From an uncultured Lachnospiraceae bacterium (lineage in GTDB: Bacteria; Bacillota; Clostridia; Lachnospirales; Lachnospiraceae), in contig CAKQYU010000004.1 of the NCBI GenBank assembly GCA_934293575.1, positions 150,599 through 214,598 of the forward strand: a stretch of DNA of 64,000 nt. The letters are read 5' to 3'. The stretch's first letter is position 1; each line of letters opens with the position of its first letter. Both the position numbers and the translations under genes were made by a program. Below, in pieces: positions 23,954 to 34,107 of the stretch. Below the pieces are notes generated by a model. The model searched no databases, was not told the origin of the DNA, and saw nothing but the letters and a program-made list of their open reading frames with translations.

Positions 23954-26356
23954 ATGAATAAAAGAACGTTAAGGGTTTTAGAGTATTATAAAATCATTGA
24001 ACAGTTGACAGGATTCGCAACCTGTCCGGATGGCAAACGGTTATGCGGTAAATTAAAGCCTTCCGATGATATGATAAAGATTAAAAAAGAACAGGAAGAA
24101 ACAGCAGATGCACTTGCAAGGATTTACCAGCATGGAAGTGTGTCTTTTTCAGGTGTGTATCCGATTGGAGAGGCGTTAAAACGGTTATCGGTGGGAGCGT
24201 CTTTGTCTATTTTGGAATTGCTTGATATTGCAAAATTATTAAAGGTAGCAGAGACTGCCAAACAATATGGAGCGCAGACAAAGGATAAAGATGAGGATGG
24301 CGTCAGTACCAGAAAGGATTCCCTTACGGGATATTTTGAAAGCCTGATGCCGTTAGAGCATCTTGCAAGGGAAATCAACCGGTGTATTTTATCGGAGGAT
24401 GAAATTGCGGATGATGCATCTTCGGCATTAAAGGATATCCGCAGACAGATGAAGGTTGTAAATAACAAGGTACATGCTGCATTAAATGACATTGTTACCA
24501 AGCAATCCAATCAGAATATGTTGCAGGATTCGATTGTAACGATGCGTAACGGCAGATATTGTATTCCGGTAAAATCAGAGTACAAAGGACAGTTTCCGGG
24601 TATGGTGCATGACCAGTCGGCAACCGGTTCTACCTTTTTTGTGGAACCTATGGCAGTCGTGAATCTGAATAATGAATGGAAAGAATTGGCGGCAGATGAA
24701 CGGATGGAAATTGAACGGATTTTAGTTTCTTTAAGTGAACAGGTTGCAGGTTACAGTGAAAGCATACAGATGAATGTGGAACTGTTAACAAGACTTGATT
24801 TCATCTTTGCAAAGGCAAAATATGCAAAATCCTATAACGGTACACAGCCGGATATGAATGACAAAGGAATCATCGAAATTAAGCAGGGCAGACATCCGCT
24901 GCTTGATCCGAAAAAGGTAGTTCCGGTAGATATCCGTTTGGGGAATGATTTTTCCATGCTGATTATTACGGGGCCGAATACCGGAGGCAAAACCGTTTCT
25001 TTAAAAACATTGGGACTGTTTACGCTGATGGGACAGTCCGGTCTGCACATTCCGGCATTTCAGGGAACCAAATTATCGGTTTTTCGTGATGTATTTGCGG
25101 ATATTGGTGATGAGCAGAGTATAGAACAGAGTCTTAGTACGTTTTCGTCCCATATGACAAATATTGTTTATATTATGAAGCATGCGACAAGGGATACATT
25201 GGTATTGTTTGATGAACTGGGTGGTGGAACCGACCCGGTGGAAGGTTCTGCCCTTGCGATTGCAATCTTAAAGAATTTACATGAGAACGAAATCCGTTGC
25301 ATGGCAACCACGCATTACAGTGAATTGAAAACCTTTGCAATGACAACACCGGGAATTGAAAATGCCTGTTGTGAATTTGATGTGGAATCCTTAAGTCCGA
25401 CTTACCATTTGTTAATCGGAATTCCCGGAAAGTCCAATGCGTTTGCAATCGCAACAAAACTGGGTCTTGCGAAGGATGTAATTGAGGATGCAATGACGCA
25501 GGTGGATCATGACACGATAGATATGGAAACTTTGCTGGCAGATTTGGAAAAATCCAAACGGCAGATTGAAGAAGAACGTGCCGAGATTACAGCCAATAAA
25601 GAAGAAATCCGTAAATTAAAAGAACGTCTTGCATCAAAAAACGAGCACATCGAACAGCGGAAACAGGACATATTAAGAAATGCCAGAGAAGAAGCAAAAG
25701 AAATTTTAGAGGATGCAAAGGCTTTTGCGGATGCATCAATCAGAAGATATAATAACTGGGAGAAGAAACCCCAGACAGCCAATAATAAGGATATGGAAAA
25801 TGAAAGAGGAAATATCCGTGAAAAAATTAAAGCTGTGGATGGAAAATTACAGAAGCAGACAACAAATCGCAAGTCAAAGAGCCGGGCAGAGGATTTTCAT
25901 TTGGGCGACAGTGTGCATGTAATCAGTATGAATTTGACCGGAATTGTAAGGTCGTTGCCGGATGCGAAGAATATGATTACGGTTCAGATGGGAATTTTAC
26001 AAAGCACGATTCCGATTTCCGATGTGGAGATTATAAAGGAAGAAGCACCGAAAACAAAATCACAAATGAAACAACGTGCGGGACAGTATGGAGCATCGAT
26101 GAACAAATCCCGTACGATTAAGCCGGAAATCAATCTGCTTGGTATGACGGTTGATGAAGCAATTATGGAACTGGACAAATATTTGGATGATGCATGCCTA
26201 TCGCATTTGAATCAGGTGCGTGTTGTACATGGAAAGGGAACCGGTGCATTGCGGAAGGGTGTGCATGAATATCTGAAAAAGCAAAAATATGTCAAATCCT
26301 TCCGACTTGGCGAGTTTGGTGAAGGAGATGCCGGTGTCACCATTGTTGAATTGTAG
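23954..26356 (+). CDS. mutS2: MutS2/RqcU, ribosome-collision ATPase with Smr domain
   Basis: An 800-residue protein with the MutS2 layout: helical lever region, ATPase with Walker A GPNTGGKT (K346) and Walker B LFDELGGGTDP, a long coiled coil (about 515-600), a KOW-like segment and a C-terminal Smr domain (about 725-800) with VHGKGTGALRKGV. In Bacillus the protein splits collided ribosomes and feeds ribosome-associated quality control; older work describes it as suppressing recombination. The first Smr motif reads INLLGM, weaker than the LDLRG/LDLHG usual in the family, so nuclease activity is uncertain. Having pth in the same run, and ylmH 12 kb away, fits a quality-control theme. Confidence 0.95.
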   Translation: MNKRTLRVLEYYKIIEQLTGFATCPDGKRLCGKLKPSDDMIKIKKEQEETADALARIYQHGSVSFSGVYPIGEALKRLSVGASLSILELLDIAKLLKVAETAKQYGAQTKDKDEDGVSTRKDSLTGYFESLMPLEHLAREINRCILSEDEIADDASSALKDIRRQMKVVNNKVHAALNDIVTKQSNQNMLQDSIVTMRNGRYCIPVKSEYKGQFPGMVHDQSATGSTFFVEPMAVVNLNNEWKELAADERMEIERILVSLSEQVAGYSESIQMNVELLTRLDFIFAKAKYAKSYNGTQPDMNDKGIIEIKQGRHPLLDPKKVVPVDIRLGNDFSMLIITGPNTGGKTVSLKTLGLFTLMGQSGLHIPAFQGTKLSVFRDVFADIGDEQSIEQSLSTFSSHMTNIVYIMKHATRDTLVLFDELGGGTDPVEGSALAIAILKNLHENEIRCMATTHYSELKTFAMTTPGIENACCEFDVESLSPTYHLLIGIPGKSNAFAIATKLGLAKDVIEDAMTQVDHDTIDMETLLADLEKSKRQIEEERAEITANKEEIRKLKERLASKNEHIEQRKQDILRNAREEAKEILEDAKAFADASIRRYNNWEKKPQTANNKDMENERGNIREKIKAVDGKLQKQTTNRKSKSRAEDFHLGDSVHVISMNLTGIVRSLPDAKNMITVQMGILQSTIPISDVEIIKEEAPKTKSQMKQRAGQYGASMNKSRTIKPEINLLGMTVDEAIMELDKYLDDACLSHLNQVRVVHGKGTGALRKGVHEYLKKQKYVKSFRLGEFGEGDAGVTIVEL

Positions 26357-26370
26357 AACGGGGAGGAAAT

Positions 26371-27078
26371 ATGGATAAAAAAAGAATACTGATTGTAGAT
26401 GATGATGAGAATATTGCAGAGTTAATTTCGTTATATTTAGTAAAGGAATGTTTTGATACGGAGATTGCGGAAGATGGGGAACAAGCCTTAATTAAATTTA
26501 AGGAATATCAGCCGCATCTGGTTATGCTGGATATCATGTTACCCGGGATGGATGGCTATGATGTATGCAGAGAAATCCGGAAAACAAGTAATGTTCCGAT
26601 TATCATGCTATCTGCCAAGGGAGAGGTTTTTGATAAGGTATTGGGACTTCGGATTGGTGCGGATGATTATATGGTAAAACCGTTTGATTCCAATGAACTG
26701 GTGGCAAGAGTACAGGCAATTTTGCGGCGGACGGTTCAGGCGGAGGAAACTCCTGCCGGAGCAACATCTTCCAAGAAAGAGGATACGGTAAGGTATGAGG
26801 ACTTGGAGGTCAGTTTATCCGGATATACGGTTATTTATAAGGGACATCAGATTGAAATGCCTCCAAAGGAACTGGAACTTTTGTATTTTCTGGCAAGCCA
26901 GCCAAATCAGGTATTTACCCGAGAACAGTTATTGGACAAAATATGGGGCTATGATTATATTGGTGATACCAGAACGGTGGATGTTCATGTAAAACGAATC
27001 CGTGAGAAAATAAAAGACGGAAAGAACTGGTCTGTAACAACCGTCTGGGGTATTGGATATAAGTTTGAGGTAAAATAG
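26371..27078 (+). CDS. OmpR/PhoB-family response regulator
   Basis: A 235-residue regulator. The receiver domain (1-120) has D10-D12, phospho-acceptor D54 in VMLDIMLPG, and MVKPF with the conserved Lys. A short linker leads to a winged-helix DNA-binding domain (about 140-233) with MPPKELELLYFLASQPNQVFT and the RTVDVHVKRIREKI recognition helix. It sits 14 bases after mutS2, with GGGGAGG before its ATG, and 7 bases before its cognate kinase gene. The pair resembles generic envelope-stress or phosphate systems in layout, but the signal and regulon are not evident. Confidence 0.95.
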   Translation: MDKKRILIVDDDENIAELISLYLVKECFDTEIAEDGEQALIKFKEYQPHLVMLDIMLPGMDGYDVCREIRKTSNVPIIMLSAKGEVFDKVLGLRIGADDYMVKPFDSNELVARVQAILRRTVQAEETPAGATSSKKEDTVRYEDLEVSLSGYTVIYKGHQIEMPPKELELLYFLASQPNQVFTREQLLDKIWGYDYIGDTRTVDVHVKRIREKIKDGKNWSVTTVWGIGYKFEVK

Positions 27079-27085
27079 GAGTCTT

Positions 27086-28513
27086 ATGAAACATACTTTT
27101 TTTGATAAAATTATTCTTTTTACCGTGTTGCTGGTTATTGCAATCTTTATTGCATTGGCGGGATATATGTCCCATGCAACACAAAAGATAGTGGTACATC
27201 AGCAGCAGGAGACATTAACAAGAGAGGCACTGCTGCTATCGAGACAATCAATTTCACCATATCTGATTGGTACAATTTCGCTAGAGGAATTACAGACAGC
27301 ACTGGATGAGTTTGGAAACACATTTCAAAGTGATATCTGGTTTTATTCTGCGGATGGAAAGTTGGTTGCGGCTTCCAGCATAGAGGATGAAAAACCAATT
27401 GTCGTTCCAACGGATTGCACAGCCATTTCATCGGATATCAATATGAAAAAAAGCTTTGCCGGTGTGGGTACATTTTATGATATTTTTTCATCGCAGATGA
27501 TTAGTATCGGTGTGCCGGTTTATCAGGAAAAGGAACTGTTAGGATATATGATGCTGCATGCATCGATGTCGGAACTGGATACGCTGCAATCCAATATTAA
27601 AAACATTATGTATATGCCGTTGTTTGTTACGATTTTGATTGTAGGTATTGTGCTGGCGTATTTATCCGGAACGGTACTTCGTCCGATTGCGAAAATAAAT
27701 TATGCGGCAAAGGAATTTGCAAAAGGAAATTTTGAAGTGAAAACCGGTGTAAACCGGCGTGATGAGATTGGAGAATTATCGGATTCCCTGGAATATATGG
27801 CAAGTGAACTGAGTAAGCTGGATGAATACCGGCGGAATTTTATTGCTAATATTTCACATGATTTCCGTTCGCCCCTTACTTCGATAAAGGGATATTTAGA
27901 GGCGATGTTGGATGGCACGATTCCGGTAGAACGATATGACCGATACTTAAAGATAGTATTAAATGAATCCAAGCGTCTGACCAAACTGACATCGGGTTTG
28001 TTGGAGTTAAATGATTTTGATACCTATGGTCCGATTCTTAAAAAAAGCAGTTTTGATATTTTGGAGGTTGTGAAGGAAACACATAATACCGTTGAGGGAT
28101 TGTGTGAGGACAAAAAGATTGATTTTTCGATACAATGTCAGGTTAAGAATACAACTGTTTATGCGGATAAGATGAAAATCGGTCAGGTTATTTATAATCT
28201 GATTGATAATGCAATTAAATTTAGTCCGAATAATAGTTCAATTATTGTTACAATTTCCGAAAAAAATGATAAAATGTTTTTGTCAGTAAAGGATGCGGGT
28301 CCGGGAATTGAGAGGGATAAACAAAATAAAGTCTTTGATCGTTTCTATAAGACGGATTCTTCCCGAGGCAAAGATAAACAGGGAACCGGATTGGGACTTG
28401 CAATTGTAAAAGAGATTATTAAGGCACATGGAGAGAATATTAATCTGATCAGTACCGAAGGTGTGGGCAGTGAATTTGTTTTCACCTTGCCAAAGTCACC
28501 AAACAAAGAATAA
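27086..28513 (+). CDS. Membrane sensor histidine kinase, HAMP-HisKA-HATPase
   Basis: A 475-residue kinase with TM1 (about 9-30), an extracellular sensing domain of about 140 residues with a PAS/Cache-like strand pattern (SDIWFYSADGKLVAAS), TM2 (about 172-195) and a HAMP domain. A HisKA domain follows with H258 in FIANISHDFRSPLTSIKGY, then HATPase boxes (N-box YNLIDNAIKFSP, DAGPGI, GTGLGLAIV). It starts seven bases after the response-regulator gene, so phosphorylation of its D54 is expected. The yhaM gene follows 13 bases later in the same run. Confidence 0.94.
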   Translation: MKHTFFDKIILFTVLLVIAIFIALAGYMSHATQKIVVHQQQETLTREALLLSRQSISPYLIGTISLEELQTALDEFGNTFQSDIWFYSADGKLVAASSIEDEKPIVVPTDCTAISSDINMKKSFAGVGTFYDIFSSQMISIGVPVYQEKELLGYMMLHASMSELDTLQSNIKNIMYMPLFVTILIVGIVLAYLSGTVLRPIAKINYAAKEFAKGNFEVKTGVNRRDEIGELSDSLEYMASELSKLDEYRRNFIANISHDFRSPLTSIKGYLEAMLDGTIPVERYDRYLKIVLNESKRLTKLTSGLLELNDFDTYGPILKKSSFDILEVVKETHNTVEGLCEDKKIDFSIQCQVKNTTVYADKMKIGQVIYNLIDNAIKFSPNNSSIIVTISEKNDKMFLSVKDAGPGIERDKQNKVFDRFYKTDSSRGKDKQGTGLGLAIVKEIIKAHGENINLISTEGVGSEFVFTLPKSPNKE

Positions 28514-28526
28514 AAGGAGAAAAAAT

Positions 28527-29477
28527 ATGAGATTTATAGCAGAATTACGGGAAGGCGACATGATTTCTTCCATTTATTTGTGTAAGGACAAAAAGACATT
28601 ACAGACAAAGGCAGGCAAAAACTATTATTCCATGCAGTTGCATGATAAAACAGGAAGTGTAGATGCTAAGGTATGGGATTTGTCAAATGCGATTGACCAT
28701 TTTGAATCAATGGATTATATACATGTGGATGCACAGGTGACAAGCTTTCAGGGTTCTTTGCAGTTGAACGTACGCCGGGTAAGGGTTGCATCGGAAGGAG
28801 AATATGATCCGGTTGATTATATGCCTTGTTCCAAACGGAATATTGAAGAAATGTATCAGGAACTGAGGGAAATGATTCAATCCGTCAAGAATCCGTATTT
28901 GCATAAATTGTTACGGATGTTTTATGAAGAGGATGAGGATTTTATTAAGATATTCAAGTATCATTCGGCAGCAAAGACCATGCATCATAATTTTGCGGGA
29001 GGTCTGTTGGAACACAGCCTGTCTGTTGCAAAATTGTGTGAATTTATGGCAAAACAGTATCCGGTTATTCATCGGGATTTACTGGTGACTGCGGCACTCT
29101 GTCATGATATTGGAAAGGTAAAGGAGATATCTGATTTTCCGGAAAATGATTATACCGATGAAGGTCAGTTGATCGGTCATATTGTAACGGGTACGTTAAT
29201 GATTCACGAAAAGATTGGTCAGATTGAGGGATTTCCAAAGATATTGGCAGATGAACTGGAACACTGTATTTTGTCACATCATGGGGAGCTGGAGTATGGT
29301 TCTCCGAAAAAACCGGCATTGATTGAAGCCGTTGCATTGGCATTTGCGGATAATACCGATGCAAAGCTGGAGGGATTTATAGAATTGCTGGATGGTAATC
29401 ATGACAAAGGAACGGCGTGGTTGGGATTCAGCCGCATGTTTGAGTCGAATGTAAGAGCGTCATCGGATGAGAGATGA
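28527..29477 (+). CDS. yhaM: 3'-5' exoribonuclease YhaM family (OB fold plus HD)
   Basis: A 316-residue protein with an N-terminal OB-fold nucleic-acid-binding domain (about 12-95, YSMQLHDKTGSVDAKVWD) and an HD-superfamily domain (about 155-290). The HD motif is LCHDIGK near residue 192, with upstream His in HHNFAGGLLEHSLS and downstream ILSHHGELEYG. YhaM-type enzymes trim RNA 3' ends in the cytoplasm. The ATG at 28527 has AAAGGAG seven bases upstream; an alternative longer reading frame overlaps the kinase gene and lacks homology. The gene lies between the two-component system and mfd. Confidence 0.92.
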   Translation: MRFIAELREGDMISSIYLCKDKKTLQTKAGKNYYSMQLHDKTGSVDAKVWDLSNAIDHFESMDYIHVDAQVTSFQGSLQLNVRRVRVASEGEYDPVDYMPCSKRNIEEMYQELREMIQSVKNPYLHKLLRMFYEEDEDFIKIFKYHSAAKTMHHNFAGGLLEHSLSVAKLCEFMAKQYPVIHRDLLVTAALCHDIGKVKEISDFPENDYTDEGQLIGHIVTGTLMIHEKIGQIEGFPKILADELEHCILSHHGELEYGSPKKPALIEAVALAFADNTDAKLEGFIELLDGNHDKGTAWLGFSRMFESNVRASSDER

Positions 29478-29497
29478 TAAAGGATTAGAGGTTGGTT

Positions 29498-32400
29498 ATG
29501 GAAGTATTAAGAGCACCATTTCGTAATTCTGCATTGTATTTACAGTGTCAGGAGGCAATGGCAAAGGATAAAATGCCGATTGAGATAAACGGTACCGATG
29601 GATTTGCAAGATACTATACCATTGATAATTTAAGTGCGGGAAAGAAACGTTTAATTGTCACATATAGTGAGGACAGAGCGAAGGAAATACTGGATGAATA
29701 CAGTTTCTTCGATAATGAGATATTATATTATCCTGCAAAGGATGCTTTGTTTTACAGTGCGGATATCCATGGAGGAACCATTTTAAGACAGAGGATGGAG
29801 GTTGTTAAAAACATCTTAGAAGGAACTGTGACAACGGTTGTTGTATCCATTGACGGATTGCTCAATAAGGTGGTTCCGCTTTCGGAAATTCAAAGTCATA
29901 TTCTGCATTTTGAAGCCGGGGATGTTTTGAATCTGGATAAAATAAAAAAAGAACTGGTTTCGTTAGGCTATGAGAGAAATGTTCAGGTCGAAACGGTAGG
30001 ACAGTTTGCAATCAGGGGAGGTATCTTGGATATCTTCCCTACAAGTAGTGAGTGCCCGTACCGGATTGAGTTATTTGGTGATGAAATTGATGGAATCCGA
30101 AGCTTTGATGTAGATAGTCAACGAAGCATCGAAAATATAAATGAATTAGATGTCTATCCTGCCGCGGAAATGATATTGGATGATAATCGTATTGAATACG
30201 GCATGAAAAAGATATCAAAAGAACATAAGGCATTTGCAAAAAAATTGAAGAGTGAATTTAAAACCGAAAGCTATGCAAGAATTAACCGGCAGGTTGAGGG
30301 ATTAAAGGAAGAACTTCAAAATTTCCACGGAACAATGGGAGTGGATAGCTATATAGAATATTTTTATGATGAATTAAACAGCTTTTTTGATTATATGCCA
30401 AAGGATACGCTGTTTTTTGTAGACGGTCCGGAACAGGTGGAGGACAGGGCAAAAGCATGTGAATTAGAGTTTCGGGAAAGTATGGTCAATCGAATGGAAG
30501 GAGGCTATATTCTTCCGGGACAGGCAGATATTTTATATGGATATAGGGAGATTTTAGGGAAAATTGCGAATCGGCAAACATTTCTGATGTCGTCTTTAAA
30601 GAAACAGGAATCGATTTTTGAACCAAAGACGACTTTTTATTTTCAGTCGAAGACCGTACCGAGCTATCATTATAATTTTGAGATGCTTTTAAAGGATATG
30701 AAACAATGGAAGAAAGAATCTTACCGCATTGTTTTGTTTTGCCCTTCGGCAACCAGAGGAGAGCGGTTGGCAACGGATTTGCAGGACAGAGAAATTGGGT
30801 GCTTTTTCCAGAAGGATAAGGATCGTATTTTAGCGGATAAAGAAATGATGATTACCAACGGACGTCTGAAAACCGGTTTTTCCATTCCGGAGATTAAACT
30901 GGTTGTTCTGACAGAGGGTGATTTGTTCGGACAGAAAAAGACCAAACGGAAGCTTAAGAAAAAAGCACATTATTCCGGTGAAAAGATAAAGAGCTTTGAT
31001 GATTTGAATGTCGGAGATTACGTGGTTCATGAAAATCATGGAATCGGAATTTATCGTGGAATTGAAAAAATTGAAGTGGATAAGATAACAAAGGACTATA
31101 TTTCCGTAGAATATGCGGGTGGCTCTAAATTGTTTGTACTCGCTTCGCAACTGGATCTGATTCAGAAATATTCCTCAAAGGACGGAGCAAAACCAAAGAT
31201 AAATAAGCTTGGCGGCAATGAGTGGAAAAAGACCAAATCCCATGTAAAAAGTCAGGTTCAGGTACTTGCGAAAGATTTGGTTGAATTGTATGCGGCAAGG
31301 CAGGCAAAGGAAGGATATGCTTACAGTGCGGATACCATCTGGCAGCGGGAGTTTGAGGAACTGTTCCCGTATGAGGAAACGGATGATCAGATGAAAGCAA
31401 TTCAGGAAACCAAGCAGGATATGGAATCGAAGAAGGTAATGGATCGACTGATTTGCGGAGATGTTGGATTTGGCAAGACGGAAATTGCAATCCGTGCGGC
31501 GTTTAAGGCGGTTCAGGATGGAAAACAGGTGGCGTATCTTGTGCCGACTACCATTTTGGCACAACAGCATTACAATACCTTTGTTGAACGGATGCAGGAT
31601 TATCCGGTACGAATCGGCATGATGTCGCGGTTTGTTTCTCCGAAGGAGCAACGGCAGAATATTGAGGATTTGAAAAAAGGACAGTTGGATATTATTATCG
31701 GAACACATCGTCTGTTATCAAAGGACATGGATTATCGGAATCTGGGACTGTTGATTATTGATGAGGAACAGCGGTTTGGCGTTTCTCATAAGGAAAAAAT
31801 CAAAAAAATGAAAAAGGATGTTGATGTTTTGACATTGACTGCGACACCGATTCCGAGAACGCTTCATATGAGTCTGGTCGGTATCCGGGATATGAGCCTG
31901 TTAGAAGAAGCACCGGTTGACCGAAAGGCAATTCAGACATATGTATTGGAATACAATGAGGAACTGATAAAGGAAGCGGTTGCAAGAGAGATGGCAAGAG
32001 GCGGGCAGGTTTATTATGTATATAACCGGGTAAATGATATTGAAGACGTTGCCGGAAGATTGTCGAAACTGATGCCGGATGTACGGGTTACGTTTGCACA
32101 CGGTCAGATGCGGGAAAAAGACTTAGAGGATGTTATGATGGCATTTATCAATAAGGATATTGATGTTTTGGTAACGACCACCATCATCGAGACCGGATTG
32201 GATATTCCGAATGTAAACACCATGATTATCCATGATGCGGACACCTTTGGTCTTTCCCAGTTATACCAGCTTCGGGGGCGTGTCGGACGTTCCGCAAAGA
32301 CAGGATATGCATTTTTAATGTACAAACGCGACAAGATGTTAAAGGAAGTAGCGGAAAAACGATTGACGGCAATCCGTGAATTCTCGGATTTGGGTTCCGG

Positions 32401-33013
32401 ATTCCGGATTTCCATGCGGGATATGGAGATTCGTGGAGCGGGAAGTCTTTTGGGAACACAGCAATCCGGACATATGGCGGCGGTAGGTTATGATTTGTAT
32501 TGTAAGATGTTAAACGAAGAGGTATTGCGTCAAAAAGGCGAAACGGTTGAGGAAGATTTTGATACGACCATTGAATTGCCGATTGATGCGTATATTCCAT
32601 CCACTTATGTGAAGAATGAAATGATAAAGCTGGAATTATACAAAAGAATTTCAGCTGTTTGGACAAAAGAAGACTATGAAGATATGGTGGATGAGCTGAC
32701 AGACCGTTTTGGAGATCCGACGATAGAGGTTATGAATCTGTTGCAGGTGGCAATGATAAAGTCAATGGCACATGAGGCATGGATAACCTTGATTTCCTAT
32801 AAGAACAAACAGGTTTTCATACAAATGCGACCGGATACCCATGTCAAGGTGGAAATGTTGGAAGATTTTCTAACAAAATATCAGAACAATATCCGTCTGG
32901 TTCCGGGTGAGCAATCCGGGTTTGTGGTGGACTTGGAACGTAAGAGTTTAAAAACCTTTATTGATGAGTTGGAAGGCGTGATAGCCGACATCAATGAGTT
33001 GATAGAAAAATAG
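29498..33013 (+). CDS. mfd: Transcription-repair coupling factor
   Basis: A 1171-residue protein of standard length. The N-terminal UvrB-like region (1-330) starts near the ATG. The RNA-polymerase-interacting CarD-like domain lies near residues 500-565 (VGDYVVHENHGIGIYRGIE). The translocase follows with Walker A CGDVGFGKTEIA (near 653), motif II IIDEEQRFGV (near 754), TATPIPRTLHMSL and the ETGLDIPNVNT/QLYQLRGRVGRS motifs. A C-terminal TRCF domain completes it. Mfd displaces stalled RNA polymerase at lesions and recruits excision repair. The ATG at 29498 has GAGG seven bases upstream; a TTG six bases earlier is less likely. Confidence 0.97.
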   Translation: MEVLRAPFRNSALYLQCQEAMAKDKMPIEINGTDGFARYYTIDNLSAGKKRLIVTYSEDRAKEILDEYSFFDNEILYYPAKDALFYSADIHGGTILRQRMEVVKNILEGTVTTVVVSIDGLLNKVVPLSEIQSHILHFEAGDVLNLDKIKKELVSLGYERNVQVETVGQFAIRGGILDIFPTSSECPYRIELFGDEIDGIRSFDVDSQRSIENINELDVYPAAEMILDDNRIEYGMKKISKEHKAFAKKLKSEFKTESYARINRQVEGLKEELQNFHGTMGVDSYIEYFYDELNSFFDYMPKDTLFFVDGPEQVEDRAKACELEFRESMVNRMEGGYILPGQADILYGYREILGKIANRQTFLMSSLKKQESIFEPKTTFYFQSKTVPSYHYNFEMLLKDMKQWKKESYRIVLFCPSATRGERLATDLQDREIGCFFQKDKDRILADKEMMITNGRLKTGFSIPEIKLVVLTEGDLFGQKKTKRKLKKKAHYSGEKIKSFDDLNVGDYVVHENHGIGIYRGIEKIEVDKITKDYISVEYAGGSKLFVLASQLDLIQKYSSKDGAKPKINKLGGNEWKKTKSHVKSQVQVLAKDLVELYAARQAKEGYAYSADTIWQREFEELFPYEETDDQMKAIQETKQDMESKKVMDRLICGDVGFGKTEIAIRAAFKAVQDGKQVAYLVPTTILAQQHYNTFVERMQDYPVRIGMMSRFVSPKEQRQNIEDLKKGQLDIIIGTHRLLSKDMDYRNLGLLIIDEEQRFGVSHKEKIKKMKKDVDVLTLTATPIPRTLHMSLVGIRDMSLLEEAPVDRKAIQTYVLEYNEELIKEAVAREMARGGQVYYVYNRVNDIEDVAGRLSKLMPDVRVTFAHGQMREKDLEDVMMAFINKDIDVLVTTTIIETGLDIPNVNTMIIHDADTFGLSQLYQLRGRVGRSAKTGYAFLMYKRDKMLKEVAEKRLTAIREFSDLGSGFRISMRDMEIRGAGSLLGTQQSGHMAAVGYDLYCKMLNEEVLRQKGETVEEDFDTTIELPIDAYIPSTYVKNEMIKLELYKRISAVWTKEDYEDMVDELTDRFGDPTIEVMNLLQVAMIKSMAHEAWITLISYKNKQVFIQMRPDTHVKVEMLEDFLTKYQNNIRLVPGEQSGFVVDLERKSLKTFIDELEGVIADINELIEK

Positions 33014-33027
33014 AATTGTAGTACAAT

Positions 33028-34104
33028 ATGCCTATGAAAAAAGAGAACAAAAAGAAAAGAAAACAAAAGAATAAATTATGGAATGTCATATGGATTCTGC
33101 CTGCAATTGCGGCAATTGCCTTGCTGGCATTCGGAATGTGGAAACTTTCCGGGGAAGGAAAACAACCGGCTGATACAGTCGTGTTTTATGTCGGAGAGGA
33201 GCCGGTGTATCTGGATGAAGTGAATCTTTACTGCCTTGAAAATGTTGTCCAGCTGGGGCTGACAACCAATCAGTTGGATTCCGTAACGGCGGAGGACGGA
33301 AGAAGTGCATCCGAATATTATAAGGATGAGATTTTGACTTTGATTATGAATACGAAAGTCACATATAAAAAGGCAATGGACGAAGGAATCACACTGACCA
33401 AAAAGGAAGAGGAAGAAGTAAATAACGATGCGGTTTCCTATGTGGATAGTGTGAGCGGCTCGGTACTGAAAGAATTTGGAATTACAATGGATACCGTAAC
33501 GAAAAATTACAGGGAACGTTACATTGTAAAAAAATATTCGGACACCATCGTGGAAAATGTTGATGTGGAGGATCAGAAGTACTGTACATTATATATGTTG
33601 ATGTTCCCGAAGGTCGAAGTGGATGAAGACGGCAATTATAAAAAGGACGAGGATGGAGAGTCTGCAATTTTGCTGTCAGAGGATGAAATCTCACAAAAAA
33701 AACAGGATGCAGAAGATGCGTTGGCTATGTTAAAAGATGGGAAAGAGCCGGAAGAGGTGGCAAAGGAGTATGGTATTGAGAATGTTTCCGGTCAGGAAAG
33801 TAATCTGACGGGAAGTTTTGGAGATCCGATTGATGAATATGCTTCCTCTTTGAAAAAAGGAGAGTGCAGTCCGGTCTTAGAATTGGACAGTGCCTATGTC
33901 ATCGTACAGATGATAAATGAAAATAACAAAGAGCTTGCAGATGAAATCCTGTCTTACTATAAGAATGATAAAGGTCAGGAAGTCTTAGCGGAATCTGTAC
34001 AATCCTGGTACGAAGAATATGGAATTGGTGAAGAGCCGGAATGGAACGGTTCCCTTTGGGATGAGATATCTTTGTATGATTTTGCCCGGTACGTGGAGGA
34101 ATAA
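33028..34104 (+). CDS. PrsA/SurA-like foldase, membrane-anchored (paralogue 1)
   Basis: A 358-residue exported protein with a Lys-rich start, one transmembrane anchor (about 22-45, no lipobox Cys), a helical SurA_N-like region and a parvulin-like domain (about 185-300). The first parvulin strand reads LYMLMFPKV, lacking the His of the usual HILV. The C-terminal strand is SAYVIVQM, lacking the second catalytic His. This suggests a holdase or chaperone rather than a prolyl isomerase. An acidic DEDGNYKKDEDG insertion follows the first strand. It lies 14 bases after mfd and 3 bases before paralogue 2, and no strong ribosome site is visible, so translation may depend on coupling. Confidence 0.83.
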   Translation: MPMKKENKKKRKQKNKLWNVIWILPAIAAIALLAFGMWKLSGEGKQPADTVVFYVGEEPVYLDEVNLYCLENVVQLGLTTNQLDSVTAEDGRSASEYYKDEILTLIMNTKVTYKKAMDEGITLTKKEEEEVNNDAVSYVDSVSGSVLKEFGITMDTVTKNYRERYIVKKYSDTIVENVDVEDQKYCTLYMLMFPKVEVDEDGNYKKDEDGESAILLSEDEISQKKQDAEDALAMLKDGKEPEEVAKEYGIENVSGQESNLTGSFGDPIDEYASSLKKGECSPVLELDSAYVIVQMINENNKELADEILSYYKNDKGQEVLAESVQSWYEEYGIGEEPEWNGSLWDEISLYDFARYVEE

Positions 34105-34107
34105 TAT

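Noticed and set aside
31175..31708. A 177-codon minus-strand frame inside mfd
   Set aside because: It lies antisense to the conserved helicase region of mfd, with no promoter or ribosome site and an unnatural amino-acid mix.
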